Below are positions 1 to 8,862 of a DNA stretch of 64,000 nucleotides, piece by piece. Position 1 is the stretch's first letter. Every line of letters begins with the position of its first letter. The notes beneath the pieces were generated by a model. That model was given only the letters and a program-made list of their open reading frames with translations. It did not search any database and had not been told where the DNA came from. The stretch spans positions 1,674,001 through 1,738,000 of the forward strand of contig NZ_JBEPOK010000001.1 of the NCBI RefSeq assembly GCF_040546765.1. The letters are read 5' to 3'. The position numbers and the translations under genes were made by a program. The stretch comes from Arthrobacter sp. OAP107. GTDB taxonomy: Bacteria > Actinomycetota > Actinomycetes > Actinomycetales > Micrococcaceae.

Positions 1-231
1 GGGCAGCGCAACTTCCTGCACTCCGCCGTCATTTCCGGCCCCACCCAGCTCAAGGGAACCGACATCGACGTGCCGGACTTACGCGGCGGCTTCAGCCACC
101 TGATCGCGGCCCTGGCCGCCACCGGCACCTCGCGGGTGACCGGAATCGACATCATCAACCGCGGCTACGAGCGGTTCACCGAGAAGCTGGCCGGGCTCGG
201 CGCCGACTTCGACATTTCGTCCGTGAAGTAG
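1..231 (+). CDS. murA: UDP-N-acetylglucosamine 1-carboxyvinyltransferase, C-terminal end
   Basis: The window opens inside this gene: 76 codons in frame 1 run to a TAG at 229-231. The enzyme transfers enolpyruvate to UDP-GlcNAc, the first committed step of peptidoglycan precursor synthesis in the cytoplasm. The fragment shows the typical end of the EPSP-synthase fold, with DLRGGFSHLIAAL, the helix that closes the barrel, followed by IINRGYERFTEKLAGLGAD, very close to the conserved MurA terminus. Catalytic residues lie upstream of the window. The acyltransferase gene begins 10 bases later on the same strand, so the two may share a transcript. Confidence 0.93.
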   Translation, partial: GQRNFLHSAVISGPTQLKGTDIDVPDLRGGFSHLIAALAATGTSRVTGIDIINRGYERFTEKLAGLGADFDISSVK

Positions 232-241
232 CGGGGGCCCG

Positions 242-988
242 GTGAAAGAATCGGCCAAAAGCCACATAACGTTCGTGATCATCGCCGGCATTGTCCGGCC
301 GGCCCTGAACCTGATCATGAACAAGAAATGGGAGGGCACGGACAAGCTTCCCGCGGGCGGCTTCATCGCGGTGCCCAACCACTGCACCGAGATCGATCCC
401 CTCGTGATCGGGCACATGCTGTACAGCAACAAGCGAGCCCCGCACTTCCTGGCGAAGTCGGGCCTTTTCAAGGTCCCGGTGGTTGGTTCCGTTTTGCATG
501 CCACCAAGCAGATTCCGGTGGAACGTTCGACGGCGGGGGCCAACCGCTCGCTGCAGCTCGCCCAGGAGATTGTGGCTGAGGGCGGGGCGATCATTATCTA
601 CCCGGAGGGCACGCTGACCCGCGACCCCGACCTCTGGCCGATGAAGGGCCATACCGGTGCCGCCCGCCTGGCCCTCGAGACCGGCATCCCGGTGGTGCCG
701 ATGGCGCACTGGGGCGCGCACGAGCTCTTTCCCCGCTACGCCAAGCGCTTTCACCTGTTCCCGCGCAAGACGTCCAGGATCCGGATCGGCGAGCCCGTTG
801 ACCTCTCGCGCTTCGCGGGACGCTCCCGGGACAGGGCCACACTGGCGGAGGCCACGGAGGTCATCATGGATGCCGTGACCGGACTCCTGGCCGAACTCCG
901 CGGGGAGCAGCCGCCGGCCCGGCGCTGGGACCCCAGCGCCCACAATCAAACGAAGCACGGCCGCGACGTCGAGCGGGGCGGGAAGTGA
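242..988 (+). CDS. 1-acyl-sn-glycerol-3-phosphate acyltransferase family protein (PlsC-like)
   Basis: A 248-residue member of the PlsC/LPLAT family, which acylates lysophosphatidic acid or a related acceptor at the inner membrane face. The catalytic HX4D box is visible as NHCTEID (His47, Asp52), and the phosphate-binding PEGT motif at 121-124. The GTG start at 242 is the first possible codon after murA. The stop codon overlaps the GTG start of gpsA by four bases, so the two are probably translationally coupled. That pairing is sensible: gpsA makes the glycerol-3-phosphate backbone that this family acylates. The Lys/Arg-rich tail after residue 225 is probably disordered. The exact acyl acceptor cannot be read from sequence. 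Confidence 0.9.
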   Translation: MKESAKSHITFVIIAGIVRPALNLIMNKKWEGTDKLPAGGFIAVPNHCTEIDPLVIGHMLYSNKRAPHFLAKSGLFKVPVVGSVLHATKQIPVERSTAGANRSLQLAQEIVAEGGAIIIYPEGTLTRDPDLWPMKGHTGAARLALETGIPVVPMAHWGAHELFPRYAKRFHLFPRKTSRIRIGEPVDLSRFAGRSRDRATLAEATEVIMDAVTGLLAELRGEQPPARRWDPSAHNQTKHGRDVERGGK

Positions 989-2037
989 CGGCTGTCCACG
1001 GCCGGCCCGGTTCGGCCCTGTCCGTGGCAGTCCTCGGCGCCGGTTCGTGGGGGACCACGTTCGCGAAAACCCTGGCCGACGCCGCCGCGGCCTCCGACGT
1101 CGACCGCAGGATCCGGATATGGGGCCGCCGGGCGGAGGTCGTGGCTGAGATCAACGGCAACCACCGCAACCCCCAGTATCTTTCGGACATCGACCTTCCG
1201 CCGAGCATCACCGCGTCCACCGATGTGGCAGAGGTGCTGTCCGGGGCCGACCTGGTGGTCCTCGCCGTTCCGGCGCAGTCGCTGCGCCTCCAGCTGCGCC
1301 AGTGGAAGCCCCTGATCGGGCCCGATGCGCTTGTGGTGTCCCTGATGAAGGGCCTCGAACTGGGCTCGGATGCCCGGATGAGCGAGGTTATCGCCGAAGA
1401 ACTGGACATCCCCGCCGACCGCATCGCAGTCGTGTCCGGCCCCAACCTGGCCATGGAGATCGCCCGGGAGGAGCCCACGGCCTCGGTGGTCGCCTGCCCC
1501 GATGCGGCCGCCGCCGGCTGGATCGCCAGAAGCTGCACCGCGCCGTACTTCCGTCCCTACACCACCTCGGACATCGTCGGCGTCGAGATCGGCGGGATCG
1601 TCAAGAACGTCATCGCCCTGGCCGTGGGCATCTGTGAGGGAAAGCAGATGGGGGACAACACCAAAGCCTCCGTGATTACCCGTGGCCTGGCCGAAACCTC
1701 CCGCCTGGCCCTGGCCCTTGGCGGCAAGGCACACACCATGGCCGGCCTCGCCGGTCTCGGCGACCTGGTGGCCACCTGCTCGTCACCTTTGTCCCGGAAC
1801 CACACCGCGGGCCGTCTGCTCGGGCAGGGGCTCACGCTGGACGAGGTCGCCCAGAAAATGACGCAGACGGCCGAGGGCATCAAATCCGGCCAGGCCGTCC
1901 ACGAACTGGCCGGCAAGCTCGGCGTCGACATGCCCATCACGGCGGCCGTCGTCGCGGTCCTCGCCGGAAAATTGTCCGTTGACCAACTCGGGCCGCTGCT
2001 GCTGTCCCGGGAACTTAGAGCCGAAGGCGATTACTGA
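985..2037 (+). CDS. gpsA: NAD(P)H-dependent glycerol-3-phosphate dehydrogenase
   Basis: A 350-residue GpsA that reduces dihydroxyacetone phosphate to sn-glycerol-3-phosphate for phospholipid synthesis. The N-terminal Rossmann dinucleotide motif is GAGSWGTTFA (about residues 18-27). The second half carries the catalytic lysine region GGIVKNVIALAVGICEG and the substrate loop GLAGLGDLVATCSS typical of the all-alpha C-terminal domain. Length is normal for the family. The GTG start overlaps the preceding acyltransferase stop, and ddl starts two bases after the stop, so plsC-like, gpsA and ddl look like one operon. Confidence 0.97.
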   Translation: MTAVHGRPGSALSVAVLGAGSWGTTFAKTLADAAAASDVDRRIRIWGRRAEVVAEINGNHRNPQYLSDIDLPPSITASTDVAEVLSGADLVVLAVPAQSLRLQLRQWKPLIGPDALVVSLMKGLELGSDARMSEVIAEELDIPADRIAVVSGPNLAMEIAREEPTASVVACPDAAAAGWIARSCTAPYFRPYTTSDIVGVEIGGIVKNVIALAVGICEGKQMGDNTKASVITRGLAETSRLALALGGKAHTMAGLAGLGDLVATCSSPLSRNHTAGRLLGQGLTLDEVAQKMTQTAEGIKSGQAVHELAGKLGVDMPITAAVVAVLAGKLSVDQLGPLLLSRELRAEGDY

Positions 2038-2039
2038 CA

Positions 2040-3215
2040 GTGTCGGAAGAAAACTTGACCGCAGCGGACAAGACCAACCAAAGCACCACTACCCAGGACG
2101 GGGCGGTCCGGCCCAAGCCGCGGGTGGCCGTCCTCTTTGGCGGCCGCTCCAGTGAACATGCCGTCAGCTGCGTGACCGCTGCCGGAGTGCTCGGCGCCAT
2201 CGACCGGACCAAGTACGACGTCGTTCCCATCGGCATCGCTAAATCCGGCCAGTGGGTGCTCGCGTCCGGGGACACTGCCCAGTGGTCCCTCTCCGCCACC
2301 TCCCTTCCGGAGGTCCCGCCGTCGGAACAGACGGTCAGCCTCACCGAGATCGGCGGGGCACACCAGCTCATCGTGACGGCCCCCAATGAGGTCCCGCAGG
2401 AGCTCGGCACCGTCGACGTGGTGTTCCCGCTGCTGCACGGGCCGTTCGGCGAGGACGGCACCATCCAGGGGCTCCTGGAACTCTCCGACACGCGCTATGT
2501 CGGCGCCGGCGTCCTGGCCTCGGCCGTGGGCATGGACAAGCACTTCATGAAGGTGGTCTTTGAGGCCGCCGGGCTGAAGGTCGGCCCGTACATCGCGGTG
2601 ACCGACCGGCAGTGGCGCAAGGACCCCGAAGCCGTCCGCAAGCAGGTTGACCTGCTGGGCTTCCCGGTGTTCGTCAAGCCCGCCCGCGCCGGATCCTCCA
2701 TGGGCATCTCCAAGGTGGACTCGCTCGACACGCTTGATGCCGCGATTGAGGCGGCTCGCCAGCATGATCCGAAGCTGGTGATCGAGGCCGGCATCGTGGG
2801 CCGGGAAATCGAATGCGCCGTGCTTGAGGGCCGCGGCGGCGATGCGCCCCGCACGTCCCTGCCCGGCGAGATCTCCGTAGCCGCGGGCGAGCACGAGTTC
2901 TATGACTTCCAGGCCAAGTACGTGGATGATGCGGCCGCCCTGAGCTGCCCCGCGGACATGCCGGAAGAAGCGATTGCCCGTGTCCGCGAGCTTGCCGCCG
3001 CGGCGTTCGATTCGGTGGAGGCGGAGGGCCTGAGCCGGGTCGACTTCTTCTACACGCCGGACGGTGACCTCATCATCAACGAGATCAACACCATGCCCGG
3101 GTTCACGCCGAAGAGTATGTACCCGCAGATGTGGGCGGCCACAGGCCTGTCCTATCCGGACCTGATCGACGAGCTGATCCACCTGGCGCTGACCCGCAAG
3201 ACCGGCCTGCGCTAG
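2040..3215 (+). CDS. ddl: D-alanine--D-alanine ligase
   Basis: A 391-residue ATP-grasp enzyme that joins two D-alanines for peptidoglycan precursors. The N-terminal substrate loop is VAVLFGGRSSEHAVS (about 30-44). The ATP-grasp core includes VFVKPARAGSSMGISKV, and the metal-binding end is INEINTMPGF near residue 348. The first 25 residues before the conserved core are polar and may be an extension. GTG at 2040 is taken as the start because it follows the gpsA stop by two bases. The gene closes a murA-plsC-gpsA-ddl block of envelope precursor genes, and a tandem repeat follows it. Confidence 0.97.
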   Translation: MSEENLTAADKTNQSTTTQDGAVRPKPRVAVLFGGRSSEHAVSCVTAAGVLGAIDRTKYDVVPIGIAKSGQWVLASGDTAQWSLSATSLPEVPPSEQTVSLTEIGGAHQLIVTAPNEVPQELGTVDVVFPLLHGPFGEDGTIQGLLELSDTRYVGAGVLASAVGMDKHFMKVVFEAAGLKVGPYIAVTDRQWRKDPEAVRKQVDLLGFPVFVKPARAGSSMGISKVDSLDTLDAAIEAARQHDPKLVIEAGIVGREIECAVLEGRGGDAPRTSLPGEISVAAGEHEFYDFQAKYVDDAAALSCPADMPEEAIARVRELAAAAFDSVEAEGLSRVDFFYTPDGDLIINEINTMPGFTPKSMYPQMWAATGLSYPDLIDELIHLALTRKTGLR

Positions 3216-3220
3216 TCCCC

Positions 3221-3343
3221 ACCGGCACCCTAGCCTCGCTCCGCTTCGGCCAGGGAACCCGGCCGGCGTGGGCCCACCACCGGCACCCTAACCTCGCTCC
3301 GCTTCGGCCAGGGAACCCAGCCGGCACGGGTCCCACCGGCACC
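3221..3343. repeat. 58-bp intergenic tandem repeat, two copies plus a partial third
   Basis: Two near-identical 58-base units begin at 3221 and 3279, and a 9-base start of a third unit (ACCGGCACC) lies at 3335-3343. Each unit contains ACCGGCACCCTA, CCTCGCTCCGCTTCGGCC and AGGGAACCC, with only a few substitutions between copies. The repeat fills the short space between the convergent ddl and DUF3515 genes. No coding potential was accepted for it. It could be a dispersed intergenic element or part of a terminator region; I saw no other copy in this window. Confidence 0.85.
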
Positions 3344-3346
3344 TGT

Positions 3347-3862
3347 CTACTTGCTGGTGGGCAGGTTCTGGACATCCTGCTGGCCCACGCATTTGCGGCT
3401 GGCCTTGATCTTCGCGGCCGCGCCGGAGAGGTCAGCCAGGACAGTGGCCGAGCTGATTTTGTTCGGATCCATCAGGATTTCCGTGGCTGGTTCCCGGCCG
3501 TAGGTGGTCAGGGTCCACACGGGGTTGCCCTCCTTGATGACCCAGTCGACGTCGTTGACGCTGACGCAGCGGTCAGTGGTGGGCCCGGGGACGTTGACGC
3601 CGCAGCGCAGAACCACCTGCGACGGGTCGCCCCAGGCGGCGGTGGCCTGGCTGTTCGTCTTCCGTAGCCGGGCATCGCCGATGGCATCCGGAAGCGCCAC
3701 CATCATCGGGGCGCAGGCGGGATTGGCTGCATCGGCGGCGGGGGCGACGTCGACGGCGGGTGAACAGCCGCCGAGCGCCAGTCCAGTCAACGCTGCGGCT
3801 ACTGCCGCCCCAAGCCTGCGGAGGGGTTTCTGTGCAGGTTTCTGGGCAGGCGGGAAATGCAT
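3347..3862 (-). CDS. DUF3515 family lipoprotein
   Basis: A 171-residue secreted lipoprotein of unknown function. It has a basic N-terminus (about residues 8-17), a hydrophobic stretch AAAVAAALTGLALGGC, and a lipobox LGGC with the lipidated Cys at about residue 33. The mature part has three further cysteines in a compact domain (ANPACAPMM, VLRCGVNVPG, SRKCVGQQ), as in the actinobacterial DUF3515 family normally found between ddl and thiL. It is divergent from thiL, with 74 bases between the starts that must hold both promoters. Function is unknown; position suggests an envelope role. Confidence 0.85.
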   Translation of the reverse strand: MHFPPAQKPAQKPLRRLGAAVAAALTGLALGGCSPAVDVAPAADAANPACAPMMVALPDAIGDARLRKTNSQATAAWGDPSQVVLRCGVNVPGPTTDRCVSVNDVDWVIKEGNPVWTLTTYGREPATEILMDPNKISSATVLADLSGAAAKIKASRKCVGQQDVQNLPTSK

Positions 3863-3936
3863 CCCCCAAGCCTATCGTTCCGCGCGGACCCGGACGGACC
3901 GCCGAAAATGTCTGCCCGTGGCGGTAGCGTAGTGGC

Positions 3937-4962
3937 GTGCCTCAAACACCATTGACTGTCGCCCAACTGTCCGAAGCGGAGCTTCTGGCACGCATTTTCC
4001 CGCGCCTGGAACTCAGCGCCGTGCACAGTGCCGCCGTGGTCCTCGGACCCGGTGATGACGCGGCCATCGTTGCGGTTCCGGACGGCAGGACGGTCATCAG
4101 CATCGACACCCAGGTCCAGGACCAGGATTTCCGGCTTGAGTGGAACAACGGCTACCGGACTACCGGCTACGACGTCGGCTGGAAGGCCGCAGCGCAGAAT
4201 CTCAGCGATATCAACGCCATGGGTGCAACGGCAACCTCCATGGTGGTCAGCCTGACCTTGCCTGCGGACACGCCGGTCGGATGGGTCGAGGACCTGGCGG
4301 ATGGCCTCACCGCCGCCATCAGCAAATTGGGAGCGGGGGCCTGCTCTGTCGCCGGCGGCGATCTTGGCCGCGGCCGCGAACTGTCCGTCACCGTTGCAGT
4401 CCTCGGCACGCTCGACGGCGGCCAGCCGGTCCTCCGGTCCGGCGCCCGGGAGGGCGACACGGCAGCCATCGCCGGGCGGGCAGGCTGGGCCGCCGCCGGG
4501 CTGGCACTGCTGGAGTCCGGCCACCACGTGACTTCGCTGACGCCGGATCTGCTGTCACTGCTTGAGCTTCAGTGCCGTCCGGAGCCGCCCCTGGAGGCCG
4601 GGCCGCTGGCGCGCATGTCCGGCGCCACGGCCATGATGGACATTTCCGACGGCCTGGTCCGGGACGGAACCAGGCTGGCAGCGGCCAGCAACGTAGTGCT
4701 GGACCTGGACCCCCGGCAGCTGGCCGTGCTCGCAGAGCCGCTCCGCCCTGCGGCCACCCTGCTGGGCGCCGACCCGCGTGCCTGGGTGCTCGGCGGCGGC
4801 GAAGACCACGGGCTCCTCGCCACATTCCCGGCGGGCATGCAGGTACCGCCCGGGTTTACTGGGATAGGCTCAGTACAGGCCTGCGGCGCAGACAAGGCGC
4901 CGGGCGTGACGATCGCGGGACGGCCCGCTGACTCCGTGGGATGGGATCACTTTGCAGACTAA
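3937..4962 (+). CDS. thiL: Thiamine-monophosphate kinase
   Basis: A 341-residue ThiL of the PurM/HypE fold, which phosphorylates thiamine monophosphate to thiamine pyrophosphate. The ATP/Mg motif LGPGDDAAIV lies at about 36-45 and the second metal site MMDISDGLVRD near 230. The GTG start at 3937 gives the normal N-terminus. The last 11 bases overlap the TTG start of the DAK2 protein. Together with the riboswitch-controlled thiC at about 26.3-28.2 kb, this completes the thiamine genes visible here. Confidence 0.95.
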   Translation: MPQTPLTVAQLSEAELLARIFPRLELSAVHSAAVVLGPGDDAAIVAVPDGRTVISIDTQVQDQDFRLEWNNGYRTTGYDVGWKAAAQNLSDINAMGATATSMVVSLTLPADTPVGWVEDLADGLTAAISKLGAGACSVAGGDLGRGRELSVTVAVLGTLDGGQPVLRSGAREGDTAAIAGRAGWAAAGLALLESGHHVTSLTPDLLSLLELQCRPEPPLEAGPLARMSGATAMMDISDGLVRDGTRLAAASNVVLDLDPRQLAVLAEPLRPAATLLGADPRAWVLGGGEDHGLLATFPAGMQVPPGFTGIGSVQACGADKAPGVTIAGRPADSVGWDHFAD

Positions 4963-5995
4963 GGTTGCCGCGAACGCGCAAGCCATGAAGCGGTGGCTGG
5001 GCAAGGCCGAAACCGCACTGGGCAACCACAGCGACCGCCTCAACGCCATCAACATCTTCCCGGTGGCCGATGGCGACACCGGAACCAACCTGTACCTCAC
5101 GGTCCGTGCCGCAGCCCGGGCGCTGCAGGATGCTACCGCTCCCTCGGGTGCCGGCCAGGAACACACCGGGCAACCCGCACAGCTCAATGACGTGGGCGCC
5201 GTCCTGGCGCGTGCCGGCCAGGCGGCGATGGAGCAGGCCAGGGGGAACTCCGGCACGCTGTTCTCCGTCTTCCTCTGCGCCGCGGCCGAGCCATTGCACG
5301 GACACACCAGGCTCACCTCCTCGCTGCTCGCCGCAGCCCTCAACCGGGCCCAGATCAGGGCCTGGTCCGCGCTGAGCGACCCCGTTCCCGGCACCATGCT
5401 CTCAGTGATGGAGGCAGCGGGCCGGGCTGCGGCCGCCGTCGACGCCGGCCAGAACGGCAACCACAGCAACCATGCCCTGGGCCTGGTCCTGGATGCGGCC
5501 GTGGAGGCGGCCCTCGAGGCCGTGGTCCGCACGGAGGGGCAGCTTGATGCCCTGCAGGCCGCGCACGTGGTGGACGCCGGCGGCGTGGGAATGCTGCTGA
5601 TCCTGGACTGCCTCCGTTCGGCGGTGCTCGGCGAGGAGCTCAACAACGAACTCCTCGACGGCCTGCACGGCTACGACGTTCAGGACCCGCACATCCACAC
5701 CGGCATGCCGGCCGACGACGGCGTGGAGGTCATGTGCACCATCAGCCTGTCCCCGCTGGACGCCGCCACGCTCCGCCAGCGGCTGGATGAACTCGGGGAT
5801 TCCGTGATCATGAGCCAGGTGGGCCCTTCCGCCGACGCCGAGGGCCGGTACCGGTGGCGCGTCCACGTGCATGTCCCGGACCCGGTCCCCGCCCTTGACA
5901 TGATCAGGTCGCTGGGCGCTCCGGCGGACGTGTCCGTCAGCGAGCTCGCACTGCCCCGGGACCCGTCGGGAGAAGTGAGCGCAGAAGGACGATGA
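4952..5995 (+). CDS. DAK2 (DhaL-like) domain protein, fatty-acid-kinase-related
   Basis: A 347-residue protein with an N-terminal DhaL/DAK2 ATP-binding domain. The diagnostic VADGDTGTNL motif (about 38-47), in which Asp residues hold two Mg ions, is followed by QARGNSGTLFS near 95-105 and a DAGGVGMLLILD segment around 210. The C-terminal third resembles the linker domain of FakA-type kinases, but the protein is shorter than full-length FakA (about 550 residues), so a phospho-acyl role is only possible. The TTG start overlaps thiL, and the stop overlaps the recG ATG as ATGA, so thiL, this gene and recG are tightly coupled. Confidence 0.85.
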   Translation: MQTKVAANAQAMKRWLGKAETALGNHSDRLNAINIFPVADGDTGTNLYLTVRAAARALQDATAPSGAGQEHTGQPAQLNDVGAVLARAGQAAMEQARGNSGTLFSVFLCAAAEPLHGHTRLTSSLLAAALNRAQIRAWSALSDPVPGTMLSVMEAAGRAAAAVDAGQNGNHSNHALGLVLDAAVEAALEAVVRTEGQLDALQAAHVVDAGGVGMLLILDCLRSAVLGEELNNELLDGLHGYDVQDPHIHTGMPADDGVEVMCTISLSPLDAATLRQRLDELGDSVIMSQVGPSADAEGRYRWRVHVHVPDPVPALDMIRSLGAPADVSVSELALPRDPSGEVSAEGR

Positions 5996-8211
5996 ACGCC
6001 GAACTGGAACTCGGCCTGGAGCGCCGGGTCGGCAAGCGCTCCGCGACGGCCATCGGGAAGCACCTGGGCATCACCACCGTCGGCGGCCTGCTCAACCACT
6101 TCCCGCGCCGCTACCTCAACCGCGGCGACCTGACGCGCATCAGCGAACTCCCGTTCGATGAGGAAGTGACGCTCATCGCCCGCGTCGTGTCCAACAGCAC
6201 CCGGCAGATGCGCGCCCGGAAGGGCTCCATCACCGACGTCGTCGTCACCGACGACGCCGGAACGGGCACACTGAAAATCAGTTTCTTCAACGGCCGCCTC
6301 GCCAGGGCCGAGCTGCATCCCGGCCGGCGGGCCATGTTCTCCGGTAAGGTCACGCGCTACCAGGGTTCACTGGGGCTGACCAACCCGAACTACCAGCTGC
6401 TGGACAAGGACCCGGAGGTCCCGGACATGGACCCGGAAAAGCTCGCGGCCATGCCCATCCCGATTTATCCGGCCACCGCGGGCATCACCAGCTGGTCTAT
6501 CCAGAAGGTCGTGAAAGCCCTGCTGGAAACCGCCGACCTGGACGCCTTGCCGGACCCGGTTCCGGCGGCCATAGCCGCACGTGAAAAATTCCTTCCCGTG
6601 CCGGAGGCCTACCGGCTCATCCATGCCCCGGAGAACGCGCAGGACTGGCGCAAGGCCAGGGAGCGGTTCCGCTACCAGGAGGCCCTGGTCCTCCAGTCGG
6701 CCCTGGCCCGCCGCCGTGCCCAGCTTGCTTCCGAGGAGGCCACCGCCCGGCGGCCCGTGCCGGACGGCCTGCTCGCAGCCTTCGACCGCCAGCTGCCGTT
6801 CACCCTGACCGCCGGCCAGTCCGCCGTCGGCAAGACCCTCTCCGCGGAGCTGTCCCAGGACTGGCCCATGAACAGGCTGCTGCAGGGCGAGGTTGGCTCC
6901 GGCAAAACCATTGTGGCGCTCCGTGCCATGCTCCAGGTGGTCGACGCCGGGGGGCAGGCTGCACTGCTGGCGCCTACGGAAGTGCTGGCGGCACAGCACT
7001 TCGACTCCATCCGGCGCACCCTCGGCCCGTTGGCCCGCGACGGGCTCCTGGGGGGACTGGGTGACCATTCGGTGCAGGTCAGCCTGCTTACCGGCTCCAT
7101 GCCTACCGCCGCACGCAAGCAGGCGCTGCTCGACGCCGCTTCGGGCACTGCCGGGATCGTCATCGGCACGCACGCGCTGCTGAGCGACAACGTCACCTTC
7201 TTTGATCTGGGCCTCATCGTGGTGGATGAGCAGCACCGCTTCGGCGTGGAACAGCGCGACGCCCTGCGTGCCAAGGCCAGCAAGCCGCCGCACCTGCTGG
7301 TCATGACCGCGACCCCGATCCCCAGGACCGTGGCCATGACGGTGTTCGGCGACCTTGAAACGTCCGTGCTTGACGAGCTGCCCGCAGGCCGGGCGCCCAT
7401 CACCACGCATGTGGTGGGCCTCGCGGAGAACCCCGCCTGGGCAGCCCGCATCTGGTCCCGGTCCCGCGAGGAGATCGAGTCAGGACACCAGGTGTACGTC
7501 GTTTGCCCCAAGATCGGGGCGGACGACGACGGCGACTTTACTCCCGGTGAAGCGGAACCTGAGCCCGGGGAACTGGAGGGCGACGGAGCCGCACGCGAAC
7601 TGGCGTCCGTGACTGCCGTCGTCGAGCATCTCAAAGACGAACCTGCACTGGCCGGAGTGGCGCTGGCGCCGCTCCACGGGCGCCAGGACCCGGTGCTGAA
7701 GTCCGAGACCATGGCTTCCTTCACCGCCAATCAGACCAAGCTGCTTGTCTCCACCACCGTCATTGAGGTGGGCGTGGACGTGCACAACGCCACCCTGATG
7801 GTCATCCTGGACGCGGACCGCTTCGGCATCTCCCAGCTTCACCAGCTCCGCGGGCGCGTGGGCAGGGGCGGGCTGCCGGGCACGTGCCTGCTGGTAACCA
7901 CGCTTGAACCGGGGCACCCGAGCCGGCGCAGGCTGGACGCCGTGGCGGCCACCACCGACGGATTCGAGCTGTCCCAGGAGGACCTGAAGCTGCGCCGCGA
8001 GGGCGACATCCTCGGCGCCTCGCAGTCCGGCGGCCGGTCCACGCTGAAGCTGCTCCGCGTGCTCGAGCACGAGGACATCATCGCCCGCGCCAGGCAGGAC
8101 GCCCAGAAGATCGTCGCCGCAGACCCCGCGTTGACCGGCTATGCGGCACTTGCCGAGGCCATTGACGAGTACTTGAATCCGGAGAAGGAGGCGTTCCTTG
8201 AACGCGGCTAG
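5992..8211 (+). CDS. recG: ATP-dependent DNA helicase RecG
   Basis: A 739-residue RecG that regresses stalled replication forks and branch-migrates Holliday junctions. The wedge/OB domain occupies the first 200 residues. Helicase motif I is GEVGSGKT near 299 and motif II is VVDEQH near 410 (the DEQH box characteristic of RecG). Further on come MTATPIPRT and the C-terminal RGRVGRG motif VI. Residues about 510-540 are an acidic insertion rich in Asp/Glu within the helicase core, a common variation in actinobacterial RecG. The ATG overlaps the upstream stop, and rsmD begins 45 bases downstream. Confidence 0.97.
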   Translation: MNAELELGLERRVGKRSATAIGKHLGITTVGGLLNHFPRRYLNRGDLTRISELPFDEEVTLIARVVSNSTRQMRARKGSITDVVVTDDAGTGTLKISFFNGRLARAELHPGRRAMFSGKVTRYQGSLGLTNPNYQLLDKDPEVPDMDPEKLAAMPIPIYPATAGITSWSIQKVVKALLETADLDALPDPVPAAIAAREKFLPVPEAYRLIHAPENAQDWRKARERFRYQEALVLQSALARRRAQLASEEATARRPVPDGLLAAFDRQLPFTLTAGQSAVGKTLSAELSQDWPMNRLLQGEVGSGKTIVALRAMLQVVDAGGQAALLAPTEVLAAQHFDSIRRTLGPLARDGLLGGLGDHSVQVSLLTGSMPTAARKQALLDAASGTAGIVIGTHALLSDNVTFFDLGLIVVDEQHRFGVEQRDALRAKASKPPHLLVMTATPIPRTVAMTVFGDLETSVLDELPAGRAPITTHVVGLAENPAWAARIWSRSREEIESGHQVYVVCPKIGADDDGDFTPGEAEPEPGELEGDGAARELASVTAVVEHLKDEPALAGVALAPLHGRQDPVLKSETMASFTANQTKLLVSTTVIEVGVDVHNATLMVILDADRFGISQLHQLRGRVGRGGLPGTCLLVTTLEPGHPSRRRLDAVAATTDGFELSQEDLKLRREGDILGASQSGGRSTLKLLRVLEHEDIIARARQDAQKIVAADPALTGYAALAEAIDEYLNPEKEAFLERG

Positions 8212-8256
8212 CACGAAACACCTGCTACCAGGGCCGCCGCCGGCGGGGGCAGGGGC

Positions 8257-8862
8257 ATGAGCAGGATCGTTGCCGGTGCCGCGGGCGGAACCCCGCTGGC
8301 CAACGTGTCCGGGTCCCAGACCCGACCCACCACCGACCGGGTCAAGGAGGCATTGTTTTCCAGGCTGGACGCGTTCAACGTGCTCGGCGGCGCCCGGGTC
8401 CTGGACCTGTATGCCGGGTCCGGTGCACTGGGGGTGGAGAGCGCCAGCAGGGGTGCGGAAACTGTCGATCTCGTGGAGTTCGATGCGAAGGCCAGTGCCG
8501 TGTGCCAGCGCAACGCCGACGTCATCAACGGAGTCCTGGGCCGCAAGGCCGTCACGGTCCACCGCTCCAAGGTGGAGTCCTTCCTCGACCGCGCTGCCGA
8601 AGACGCCACATGGGACGTCGCCTTCCTGGACCCGCCCTACCCCCTCGAAGAGCCGGCGCTGGCGTCAGTCCTGGAAAAGCTTGCGCCGCACCTCAACGAC
8701 GGCGCGGTGGTGGTGGTGGAACGCTCGTCCCGGGCCACCGAACCCGGGTGGCCGGAAGGCCTGGAGCGGTTCGCCGAGAAGAAATACGGTGAGACGCGGC
8801 TGTGGTACGCCGAACCGTCCAGCGGCCAGGACGTGGACGTGGCGCTGGAGGCCGAGGACTAG
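8257..8862 (+). CDS. rsmD: 16S rRNA (guanine(966)-N(2))-methyltransferase
   Basis: A 201-residue SAM-dependent methyltransferase that modifies G966 of 16S rRNA in the 30S subunit. The SAM motif I is LDLYAGSGALGVE (about 48-60) and the catalytic DPPY box is FLDPPYPL near 123-130, as in other amino-methyltransferases. The ATG at 8257 is chosen because the next residues, SRIVAGAAGG, match the conserved RsmD N-terminus. It ends with no bases between its stop and the stop of the convergent spermidine-synthase-like gene. Confidence 0.95.
   Translation: MSRIVAGAAGGTPLANVSGSQTRPTTDRVKEALFSRLDAFNVLGGARVLDLYAGSGALGVESASRGAETVDLVEFDAKASAVCQRNADVINGVLGRKAVTVHRSKVESFLDRAAEDATWDVAFLDPPYPLEEPALASVLEKLAPHLNDGAVVVVERSSRATEPGWPEGLERFAEKKYGETRLWYAEPSSGQDVDVALEAED

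Noticed and set aside
3131..3667. Forward frame across the tandem repeat
   Set aside because: It arises from the repeat and the complement of the DUF3515 gene; no family character or ribosome site.
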